Source: Fistularia commersonii
Lineage: Eukaryota; Chordata; Actinopteri; Syngnathiformes; Fistulariidae
Direction: 5' to 3'
Assembly (NCBI GenBank): GCA_037954325.1
Contig: JBBMNZ010000001.1
Coordinates: forward strand, 21,557,258-21,621,257
DNA length: 64,000 bases
The position numbers were made by a program, and so were the translations under genes. Below the pieces are notes generated by a model. That model searched no databases and had not been told where the DNA came from. It was given only the letters and a program-made list of their open reading frames with translations. Positions 37,246 to 49,146 of this stretch are shown here, piece by piece (positions within the stretch are counted from its first letter, which is position 1; each line of letters begins with the position of its first letter).

Positions 37246-39974
37246 GGTAAAGAAGGAAGCTCTGACACAAACAGGAAAGCAAATGATGGCAAATAGCTCA
37301 GTCACTATCAAAAGCAGTTACGCACAAACTCGACTTCCAGGGTTGATATGTGGATATTTTTGAGGCGTGTATGTTGATGAACTGTGCGGTGCCATTTAGG
37401 TATGTCTGTTGCTTAAAGGTATATTGTGTATTTGTATCAGGTAAGTGAATGAAAAAGAAAGAAAAACAGACAATGTTGATTTTGTCTTTAAACTCGGTAG
37501 TCATCTCCTGCACTTTTACCAGCAAAATCTATTATTATTTATTTATTTCTTTTTTTTAAAATGAGGTATTTTTAAATCGCGCAGTTTGAGAGACAACTCG
37601 GCTCTCGTGGAAAATAGATTAATCTCTAATGGTGGTTTCCTCTCATCCAATGGAAAAGGTCGTTTTGCAATATTTCTTTCACAACTGTGCAAAGAAAATC
37701 AACAAAATTCAGAAAGGTAGTTCTTACAAAGCCAGCGAAGCTCTTGCAGAATAGCATAGACGACTTGCAGTAATGTCTCCCATCGACAGCAGAGGGTGGC
37801 AACTGGTTCGGTAGCAGGGGTGAGGGGCCACTCAAGGACAAATGCTTACCAACCAGTCTTGTTTAATCAACTATGAACGACAAACCAACAGCCCGGGCAT
37901 TAGCGCTGACAAACACAAGAGCTGATTTTTGAGAATAATGATGAGCGTGCAAACACACATCCACGAATGCAGCCTTAAAAAAAAAAAAAAAAAAAATTGA
38001 AAAAACACCCATGAGCTCTCCAAGTCCAGAGCCAGGCACTCATTAGCTTTTACATAACTGTCTGCGTCTCCCTGCATGCCAAATGTGCTGGGGATGGCTT
38101 CTGAGGGGGATAACGAGCTGTGTTAGCTGGGAGTCATTTTAGGGGCACCACGGAAAAAAACATCTTTAATTATGGATAAGAAAGATTGCCTTGTCTCACA
38201 GGGAATGTCAGACCCTTCCAAAAACATGTTTCAAGCACACAGAGCGTCATGGTTTATTCGAGGATGGATCGTACGGCGCTTGTGTTTTTCATGGGTTTTC
38301 ACGGCCCACTGGGCTATCCTCATTATCGCATCACGTCTCCAAATGTGATGCCCCGAACCAGAGAGCCTTTGCCGAGAGACCCGACGGGATTTCTGATAAG
38401 TCAGACGCTATGAGTCACACGTATATAAATGTTTTTAAGACGATTGTTGTGTCGGTCACGTCAACCGTCTCGGATTTAATTTGAGACTTTTTTTTTTTGT
38501 TCGATAATGAACATACAATAAAATGTCTCATAATTAGTCATTGCAGTTGTCTCTCTGGATGAAGATAACACTCATCACAGCATCTATCAAAATCTCCTGA
38601 GGAAAATATAACCCTCCACCTGAACGGACTTCTCCAGGCTGACTTCATCTATAATTCACCAGGAGCCAACACCCTCTCAAGGGCATGTCTGAAGCTTTAC
38701 CTTCAACAAACACCAAAAGGAGGACTCTTACAACTCAATTTATGGAGTTCACACGGGCCCTACACTATTCACCTTCAAGCTACAGAGACCTGGAATGAAA
38801 GGGTGCTCAACCATGGCTGCGTGCACCTTCACCCATAAAAAACTCCATTTTAATTCATAACACAGGGGAACATAAATGCACCTCTATTAAACGGGAAATT
38901 GTATGGGGGGGGAAACAAAATCGCACTTAGCCACAAGCAAGATTAAGCAGCGTACGGAGGAGAACTCAAAGGACAATTTAATTGAAATCTCTTAAGAAAC
39001 TGAGAGAATGTACAGGAGCATTACAAGGGAAGAGAACATGTTTTTCTCACTGTTAGAATGTCATTTTTCAGTTCAAAGGAAAAGGTCATCCGCCACGATG
39101 CGGTTTTACCGCCATCGATGATTGGTTTTCAATCATTCATTAAAACCTGCCATGCTCCGAGGCATAAAGCTTTAAGAAACACACTTCCTTCCCTCCTCTC
39201 CGTCCGACCATCAGGTCTTTGCATTACTGCTTCGGGCTTGCCCCATTCCGTTTCATTACGCGGCGTCTAATTAAAGCTTCTGTGCGTCCGCCTGGACTCT
39301 CTCGGCGGTGAACATTCGGGTTTAAAACTCCGAGTGGCTCCAGTCAGGAGCTGAATTAAACAATCTGTCTGCTAATGGTGGATCTGTCTTTGTCCAAAAT
39401 CCTGTATAAATATTGCCTACCTGACTCTCTGAAAGTGGCTCTTCTCCCTAATGTGCTCTCATTGATAACAGTCTTAGTTGGACTTGGTGCGATGCCCAGA
39501 ATATTATGCTGCACCTTTCAATGCATCTGTCCCTTTTCACTGGCATGAGAACTGTGTTTTGTTGCCGTAAATAAAACCAGTCATGTAAGCCGCAAAGCGC
39601 TGAGAACGAACTGGCAGACACAGGGAAAAAAAAAATCATCAGGGAACACGTTGATGGAAATCCAAATAAAGTTAGAGGGAAGAGAAGCCCTGGATTCTCC
39701 AGGTCCTTCTGCTTATGAGCATTTTGTATACTGAAAAAAACAGCACTCTTAATCAGGAACTTGCTTGAAGTCTCCAGGTTTACGCAAGGATCAATCCCTG
39801 AATCCTGCAGAGGGGACTGAGCAGATATAAAACATATATATCGTCAACTTCCAAAAATAATCATTTGTTTGACCTAAATCAACTCCTCATTCAACATATG
39901 GCTCAGTTTTTTGTGTTTTTGGTAAAACTTGAAGAAAATGATTGAAGCGATTATTTAAGGAAGGTGACGATATT
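37246..39974. other. Gene-free unique sequence
   Basis: Nothing supportable is seen. An A-run lies at 37978-37998. Overlapping plus-strand frames at 38186-38484 have no known motif. Confidence 0.5.
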
Positions 39975-39989
39975 TGGGGCGCTCACTTC

Positions 39990-40350
39990 AATGGTGCTCT
40001 CTCTCTCTGACTGATGAGGATGGAAAGGAACAGGAATGAATCTATCAGGGGAACAGCACATGTTACATGTTTTGGAGAGAAGGTGAGAGAAGCCAGACTG
40101 AGATGGTTGGGTCACGTACAGAGGAGGGATAGTGGATATATTGGTAGACGGACACTGGAATTGGAGCTGCCAGGCGAGAGGTCTAGAGGAAGACCAAAGT
40201 GAATATTTATGGATGTATTGAGAGAGGATATGAAGTTATTTTGTGTGAGAGAAGATGACACAGGGTTAGATGAATAGGGTTAGATGGAGAAGGTTGATTC
40301 GCTTTGGCGACCCCTGAAGGGAAAAGTCGAAAGGAGAAGAAGAAGATATA
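39990..40350 (+). mobile_element. RTE-type LINE 3' fragment with complete tail
   Basis: It is similar to the copy at 43762-44226 over GGAACAGCACATGTTACATG, GAGATGGTTGGGTCACGTAC, GGAGCTGCCAGGCGAGAGG and the tail CGACCCCTGAAGGGAAAAGT-CGAAAGGAGAAGAAGAAGA. A TGA near 40200 breaks the frame after ..GRPK. A SINE-like copy follows immediately. Confidence 0.8.
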
Positions 40351-40351
40351 T

Positions 40352-40632
40352 GTATAGCGGTTGGCGCTTGTGCTTCATAGTAAGGAGATTCCTGGTTGGA
40401 TTGCTACTGTCTGTGTGTGTTTTCTTCAGGTCATCCGGTTTCCTCCCACAGTCCAAAACATGCAGGACATTCAGTGGAAACCCTAAATTGTCCTGACGTG
40501 TGAAAGAGAGTGAACGGTTGCATGTCTCTGTATGTGGCCTTGTGATCGACCGGTCCAGGGCGAACCCTGCCTCTCGACCGATGACAGCTGGGATTGACTC
40601 CAGACGGTTCTATGTCTCTATATGACGTGTAT
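40352..40632 (+). repeat. SINE-like teleost interspersed repeat, copy 11
   Basis: GCGGTTGGCGCTTGTGC (A-box-like), CCTGGTTGGATTGC (B-box-like), TTTCCTCCCACAGTCC, AAAACATGCAGGAC, CTTGTGATCGACCGG and GACAGCTGGGATTGACTCCA are all clear. The GGATAAGCGG end is lost. Confidence 0.85.
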
Positions 40633-40847
40633 GAATTAGTACTTCATGCTAAGTGGGACGTCTCTGGTTGCTCGGATCTGCCACCGATCTAAATAGTTGA
40701 TCGATTGCAGATTTCATGCATTTGTATTTAAATACTTGGAATTTGATCGCTTATACAGATAACCCGAGGATGCTGTTTTGCTTTGCTCAGGATTGTAAAG
40801 TTAAGAAAGGCAGAAAAGTTGGCAGCATGCAGGAGACTCCACGCTGC

Positions 40848-40942
<95 letters not shown>

Positions 40943-42095
40943 TGTGCGTGCGAGTGAATGTGTGAGGAGCAGAGGGTGAGACGGTTCAAAGCAATAAGAC
41001 GTGTCTGAATCTCCCCGGCAGCTCAAGAATCCAACCGTGGGGTCAAAGAGGTTTCAGCCAGAGCCTCGGCCCTGAAGACTCAGCGAGAGGCTCCAGAAGC
41101 AGCGCCGTTGGTTTAAGAACTCGCTGAGAACTCATCCTTTTCTTAAATGGTTTTTCTTTGCCTGGAAAGTTGTCTTGCATTCCTCCACGGTCATGTTTAC
41201 GGTTTGTAGGACACGCGACTGATGTCAAAACATGATAATTACAGATCTTTCAAAGTTATCGATCTCATTCCTTTTTTAAACAATGACGAAGCCGGTCGGT
41301 TTTATTTATCACCGATTCCTTGTCATCCCCTGGTCCATCAGCAGTTCTATTGATTGATTGACTGACACACAAACGGTTCACCCGAACCTATTAGGATCTT
41401 GTAATTGAACTGTGCCAAGTATTAATTGCTGATAATGTATTAATCGATCACATAATTTGTGTGGGCATGGGGTTTACCCCGAGGTGAAGCACCCAGAGAG
41501 CAAATTAGTCCAATCGCAAATCCATAATATTTTCTCTATGACCTTTAAGGGACGGTTTGACTAAAGCATGATTCTGCCTCTCCAACTGGAATGAAGTGTG
41601 GAGAAAACAGGTTCAATTTTTGTTATACATAAAAGCCTCACCCTCCCCCTGGCGTAAAAAAGAGCCTTCGCTAAAATCATAAGAGGAAAAGGAAAGGGTT
41701 GTAATAAAGTCTATCTTTCTGGAGAAGGGATTCTCTGCATTTTAAAACATTTCTTGCTTCCTCTAAAATGTCAGGATGTGGTGATGCTTTTCCAAATGCA
41801 ATTGTTTTTCTTGATAACAAAAATCAAACCAACCTGCCTTGGATCTTTAAAAAAGTTGACTGCAGTGAAGGGAGTTGGACCGTGTTACATTCATGATTTT
41901 ATTCGACTTTGGCCACTTGACCAATTAAATATGAATAAAATTAAAAAGTAACTGCAGAAGGTTTTGTGGAATGGATGAATTTGAACCCATTTTGACACAG
42001 TAAGCTTTATTCAGAGCCTATGCATCTCCACTGACCATCGCCTGATGGCAAACATTTTTTGTCAGCCATCATTTTTTTAGAAGTTGGTAAGTTTA
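40633..42095. other. Gene-free unique sequence with a long TG array
   Basis: No gene is seen. The main content is the microsatellite at 40850-40941. Confidence 0.5.
40850..40941. repeat. (TG)n microsatellite, about 46 units
   Basis: A perfect TG array of about 92 bases, joint longest in the window. Alternating purine-pyrimidine tracts of this length can adopt left-handed helix form. Confidence 0.97.
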
Positions 42096-42337
42096 TTAAT
42101 TCATTCATTCATTTTACCGCTCATCCTGCACTCCGGGTTACCCGGTTGCTGGAGTGTTTCCCAGCTGTCATTGGGCGCGACAATCCACAGGGCTATGCAA
42201 AGAGACCATTCACTTTGTCATTTACACATCTGGGCAATTTAGGGCAATGAACTTACCACATATTTTTGGACCGGGAGAGGAACACGGGGGAACCACACAC
42301 AGAAAGGCCTTCCTGCTGTGAGGCGGAAGTGCGAACA
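42096..42337 (-). repeat. SINE-like teleost interspersed repeat, copy 12 (reverse)
   Basis: The (ATTC)n tail, CCGCTCATCCTGCACTCCGG, CCCAGCTGTCATTGGGCG, a CATATTTTTGGACCGGGAGA block and the head CTTCCTGCTGTGAGGCGGAA read as a nearly full-length reversed copy. Confidence 0.85.
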
Positions 42338-43639
42338 GCTGCTATTTTCCATCTGACCGAATGAGCTGCACTAACATCTTGGGGGGGCAAAATGAGACAT
42401 TTAATGAACTTAAAAACATACCACAGGGACTTGACCTGACTGGTGGTGAAGAAGGAGTGATGCTGGCTGTAATTGCTGAGAGGTGAGAAGGTCAGACACT
42501 GTCCGAGACGCCCGATAATGATGTTGCTAACTGCTTGAATATAACGGTCTGGAGAAAGGAGCTGACACAAATACTTGCTTTGTTGCCCAAATCAGATCTT
42601 ACAATATTCAAAGTAAATGCTGCTGTACTGTCACTCAACTGTTGGCTCTACTAGTTCAAATTAGATCTTAATACTTTCCGTGACAGAAATTAAACACACA
42701 CACATCTGCACGGGTACGATAGAAGCCATATTAAACATTGTTTCCAGTCAGGCACTCATTACCGCCAAGCGCTCACGTCAGATTAACTATTCAATTATCG
42801 TACCAATCAATATAACTTAATGGTAAGTTTTCCAAAGCAGTCTTGCATAACATGGTTGAAACAATGGGAGAGTCCAGTTCCAGTCAGACAAGCGTGCAAG
42901 GGCAATAAAATACAGAAACATAGAATGTTCAATGGAGAGAGATTGTCAAAGGAAGCGAGGAGTGAATGTTAAGCAGGAACGGTAACAAACACATCCTGTT
43001 TACAGGTGTAGGGAAAAAATTAAAATAGAATTGATGTTGCGTTGGTGTTAAGTAGTCTAAAAAAAAAATCATTACAGCCGATACGTCTGTTCAGTTAGTG
43101 ACACTTCTGACAGCGATAACGTGCATGTCAGGAGTCAAAGACACCTTCAGGTCTCTTGGGATTTAAAACCGCATATTGCCGAGCTTATTTCAAAATGCTG
43201 TTTTGTTTTACAGCCACAACGTGTAGCTTCTAGTCAAGCTTCCAGTATTTAAAAATACATTTGACAAAAAAAGCAGGGAATGAGAATGCGTTGTCATGCC
43301 ACTCGCAAACAGAAACTGATTTCATGCTGCTCGTGGAGCAAATCGTTCACGCAGCCGCCAAGGACCGTGAAACAACTCGCTGTGGCTGCCCCTTCGTGTT
43401 CCATTAGGTCTCGCAATATCCCAAACATGATTAATGGCCAAAAAAAAAATGACAGAAATGACTCTTTGCTGAGGAATTATTTTTGTGAATCGTCGCCTGC
43501 GACCGCTTCACGACAAGCTAAGGGTAGAAAATATACAATGATGTTAGAATGCGAATGAACAATGATGGAGTCGCCTGCAAATAATTACAGGCAAACATGG
43601 AAATGAGTACTTGTATGGAGCGTTTACACCGGATTGGTA
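42338..43639. other. Gene-free unique sequence
   Basis: Nothing supportable is recognised. Confidence 0.5.
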
Positions 43640-43733
43640 GCCAGCAACTTTGGGTTTGGTATCTGAACCACCAACCCTCCGACCGGCGGGCCGACCGCTC
43701 TACAGGCTGAGCACCAGCCGGCCCCGTGTTATT
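43640..43733 (-). repeat. tRNA-derived SINE-like fragment (reverse)
   Basis: On the minus strand, GCTCAGCCTGTAGAGCGGTC is tRNA-like (A box with D-arm context) and GGGTTGGTGGTTCAGATACC is the B-box region. It ends about 10 bases before the RTE target-site duplication. Confidence 0.6.
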
Positions 43734-43761
43734 CTGGCTGATTAAATACATGGACAAACGT

Positions 43762-44226
43762 CCAGAATAAAAGGAAAGGTGCACAAGACAGTGGGGAGAC
43801 CAGTGATGCTGTATGGCCTAGAAACTGTTACAACGACCAAAAGACAGCAGGCAGAACTAGAGGTTGCAGAGATGAAGATGTTGAGGTTCTCTTTGGGAGT
43901 GACCAGGATGGATAGGATCAGGAATGAGTCTATCAGAGGAACAGCACATGTTAGATGTTTTGGAGAGGTGGTCAGAAAAACCAGACTGAGATGGTTCGGT
44001 CATGTACAAAGGAGGGATAGAGATTATATTGGTAGACAGATGCTGGAATTGGAGCTGCCAGGCAAGAGGTCTCAAAGACGACCAAAGAGAAGATTTATGG
44101 ACGTATTGAGAGAGGATATGAAGGCAGTTGGTGTGAGAGAGGAGGATACGGAGAATAGGGTTAGATGGAGAAAGCTGATTCGCTGTGGCGACCCCTGAAG
44201 GGAAAAGCTGAAAGAAGAGGAAGAAA
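43762..44226 (+). mobile_element. 5'-truncated RTE-type LINE with 18-bp target-site duplication
   Basis: The direct repeat AAATACATGGACAAACGT at 43744-43761 and 44227-44244 brackets a 465-bp element. It carries an uninterrupted frame at 43779-44198 (139 codons) matching the C-terminal end of fish RTE-type reverse transcriptases: LRWFGHVQRRD, RPKRRFMDVLREDM and VRWRKLIRCGDP. The 3' end CGACCCCTGAAGGGAAAAGC is followed by a GAAGAGGAAGAAAA tail. The catalytic RT and endonuclease domains are absent, so the copy cannot act on its own. The perfect duplication and open frame suggest a fairly recent insertion. Confidence 0.9.
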
Positions 44227-44244
44227 AAATACATGGACAAACGT

Positions 44245-46114
44245 GGTGACTATGAATAATATCAGACATGGAGTTTGGATAAATGAATCGTTCTGAGAAG
44301 AAGCGAACGGGAGTCTGATTTTGTAATCGAAGTTCTTAACCTGCGTCGGGCAGTCTGACCTGGTCAAAATCTGAAACACTGGTGGAATTTTTGACCTGTG
44401 AAGGAAACAGCATCCGCCAGGCCTATTTGTCGGATAAGTGGAGTCCGTGGATTGTCAGTCAACAATACCTCCACCTTCAGACACGTGAAAGAAGCAGGGA
44501 TGCGAGGTTCGGCCCGCTGAAGGGATATCAAAGACCTCCCCACAGCAGCGGCAGCCTCTCGTCAGTGGTCCGGGATGAGAGAGTGAGACAGATGGTCTCA
44601 CATAATGTCATGTGGTTTTTATAGGGGTGGACCTCGTCCAGGAATTTCCGACGAGCCCTCCGGAGGTATCCTGCGGAACAGGTGGTGCCCTCCAAATGCG
44701 AAGGCAATATCGTCCGTATTTACTTGTGTCGTGCGGAGCCTGCTTGTCTCACCGTGTCTTGTCATACAGCACGTTGTCCTTGTACGGCTCCCAGGTGACA
44801 CCTTTGGCGCCCTTCCACTTCCACTTCCATTACCATCTCCATTTTGCGACAACACCAGCCTCTTCTACACGTGTCAGCTTTCTTAGTGTTTTTCTGCACG
44901 GGTGCATTTCTCTGCACCTCAAGTTGAAGATGGTCACTGGAAGTATAATTTCATTGATTCAAGAAATTTAGTACATGAACAGTCAAGTTTGCACTAGGAG
45001 GCTGATTTATTTGCCTTTAAAATGGCAGCTTTTGTTCCCGACCTTATTTCAACAATGTTTAGGAAGTCCAACTTCCCAGACATTGAGATTTATCCAGCGA
45101 TGGAAATTTCAGATTCATGCAGACTAATTTTTCAAATTGTAAAACAAAATTAAAAAAAAGAAAAAAAACGCATGACCTGATCCCCTGCAGAGCCAGATCT
45201 GAATCCCTGACAACCGTGTCTGCTTTCCTTTATTGAGTCATACCCAAAGGCCCAGCCGACAGTACTATGCCTCCATACCTTCAATTCAAAAATACAACAG
45301 TTCTATAATCTTCTGACATCAGACGGAAAATGAACCTCTGAGAGTAAACCATGACAGAATTAGATGGTGTTTAATGTTGCCATGAATATCACAATGTGAT
45401 AAGAGAGATCGACTGCAATCTTCAATGCAGCCAGCATTAAGACATCGGGTGCAGAGGATACTGTTCTCGCCTGATGGATTTCTCTCCGTACTCTTTACAT
45501 ATAGGCAGATCATATAATCCCATCTAAAGCTCCAAGTAAGTGCAAGAAGAGGAAGAGAGTCATTTAGCGTCAGATTGAGAAGGATCAGAAGGATAGCCTG
45601 ATGAGAGGTTTCAACTCATTTTCAGTGGGCAATGAGCCTGCTGGCAAGAGTCAGACTTTTTCTACCATGTGATCTGATATACTAACCTGTTAACAGGCTA
45701 ACAAGATGTTGTGGTTGCCATGTGGCTGGAATGATTAATATTTAGCTACGTAACTAACCACTCAGTATACCGTATCTTCTGTGCAGTACAGTCTGTGTGC
45801 CACCTCCAGGCCAGCATCTCTGCTGCAAAGGAGTGGAAAAAAAAAAAAAAATCGACATGACATATTTTATGTCTATTCTGTGACACGTAACAGCTATACC
45901 TGTAAATTGTAGGTTTTGTTTCCCTTTCATCACTGTTGCTGAACTGGCCTGAGGCTCCAACCGCAACCAGATGAATGGGACAACGTGAAGGACAATCAAC
46001 ACTGATTCAACCGAACAACATGCTGAGCAGTGGTTTGTGCCTATTTCTCAAGGAGTTTCTTTAATACAGCTAAAAATGTTCTAGGTACATTTTGAAAACC
46101 TTAATATGATTTAA
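44245..46114. other. Gene-free unique sequence
   Basis: No supportable gene. Two overlapping plus-strand frames (44605-44971) have no recognised motif. Confidence 0.5.
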
Positions 46115-46117
46115 GAA

Positions 46118-46200
<83 letters not shown>

Positions 46201-46201
46201 A
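46115..46201. repeat. Poly(A) plus (AT)n palindrome
   Basis: About 21 A's run into (AT)n at 46135-46168, then GCTT, then (TA)n to 46201. The two AT arms are self-complementary across the GCTT centre. Confidence 0.95.
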
Positions 46202-46213
46202 TGATGAAATAAT

Positions 46214-46345
46214 GTTCATCCATTATCAACTGTTTATCCAACTCTCAGGGTCGTGGGGATGCGAGAGCGCACTCCAGCTGTAATAACAATAACTAAAATT
46301 AATTATAGAGTGCTTTCCACCAAATTGCTGTACAAGTGATTATAC
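46214..46345 (-). repeat. SINE-like 3' end (copy 13) joined to (AAT)n-headed repeat
   Basis: TTCATCCATTATCAACTGTT, CTCAGGGTCGTGGGGATGCG and CTCCAGCTGT are the reversed 3' end of the SINE-like family. At about 46281 it switches to AATAACAATAACTAAAATTA and AGAGTGCTTTCC...CTGTACAAGTGATT, a diverged copy of the repeat nested at 30752-30824. Confidence 0.6.
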
Positions 46346-46954
46346 CTTATGGAGGAGACACATGAAATACAGTCCTGACAGTTGAGAATCTATTTTTTGA
46401 GCTCAACCACTGAACCACTGATTGAATTATTGGGTTGACTTTTTGTGTGAAAGAGTATTTAAAATGTTACATGGCCAAAAAGTTATGTCATACATCATAA
46501 CTACTGGATTTCTAGCATCTCTTTTACCTCTTAACAGTCCAGGCCAGCCATTCTACATAATCTAATTGCTAAGTAAAGGACAGTAATGTTGATCAAATTC
46601 CCACATCCTGTGGTATTACATTTCTGTCCTTTGAATTTTTGGGGCCATGCAGGCATTGCCACGACAGCGCTTCCTCTTTCTGCACAGCCCCTCTGACCTC
46701 CTCCCATTCTTCCTCTTGGTTTGGACTCTGATCTGTGGTGTGAAAAGCCTCGGCACCATAGGGCGAGACAGGAAGAGAGTCCCAGTGTGGAGGGACTGGA
46801 AGTCTTGCCAACATACACAGTAGGACGGGTGCCTGTGGAGATCTGTATGGCCTCTCAGATGTGGGGAACAGAAACACAGACCCTCCAGTAACAAAGGCTC
46901 TCTCTATTCAGATATATCCTCTGAGAGACTCCGCCAGCAATGGCCACCTGCCTG

Positions 46955-46958
<4 letters not shown>
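46346..46958. other. Unique sequence with a weak minus-strand exon-like frame
   Basis: A minus-strand frame at 46593-46877 (about 94 codons) is non-repetitive and includes an acidic stretch (QEEEWEEVRGAVQKEEA). No family is recognised and no clear splice sites are seen, so I do not call a gene. Confidence 0.35.

Positions 46959-47028
<70 letters not shown>
46959..47028. repeat. (CA)n microsatellite, array 1 of a triple cluster
   Basis: About 35 perfect AC units. Confidence 0.97.
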
Positions 47029-47031
<3 letters not shown>

Positions 47032-47119
47032 TGCATGAACACACATGCAACTTGCAAAACACTGAGCATGCCAAAGCCCCTCTTTACTATCTTAATTCAT
47101 CTCTTGCCCTCACGCCACA

Positions 47120-47121
<2 letters not shown>

Positions 47122-47188
<67 letters not shown>
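47122..47188. repeat. (CA)n microsatellite, array 2 of a triple cluster
   Basis: About 33 perfect CA units after CCACACAAA. Confidence 0.97.
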
Positions 47189-47191
<3 letters not shown>

Positions 47192-47323
47192 GCCATGACA
47201 TCAGTGTGATTAATACATAGGACCACTGAGAAGCTTCCACCAACTGAGGCCTTGTATTTATGACATTGTGCTGATCCTGTGCAACGAAATATAATAAAGC
47301 ACTCGATCAGTTATTCTAATCTT

Positions 47324-48909
<1,586 letters not shown>

Positions 48910-49146
48910 GCATCAATCACCTTGTGGTTCCAAAGCACTTTACACTGGATCACACACACACACACACACAGATGGTACAGCTGCCATGCAAGGTGGTAAA
49001 CAGGCCAGTAAGAGCAACTGGTGGTACAGATTCTCTCCCAAGTATACATCGACATGCAGACAGGAGGAGTCGGGGATCAAACCACCAACCCTCTAATTTT
49101 TTTCCATTTGCAAAGCGAGCCAGACTGTTTGCTACACGGAACACCA
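48910..49146 (-). repeat. Interspersed repeat of the CTGCCATGCAAGGTG family
   Basis: CCAAAGCACTTTACACTGGA, then a CA array, CAGCTGCCATGCAAGGTGGT, CATCGACATGCAGACAGGAG and CGGGGATCAAACCACCAACC are landmarks of a common fish repeat. Its reversed end resembles the tRNA-like heads at 23900-24006 and 43640-43733. Confidence 0.65.

Noticed and set aside
46861..47220. 119-codon frame of His/Thr repeats
   Set aside because: It is translation of CA microsatellites.
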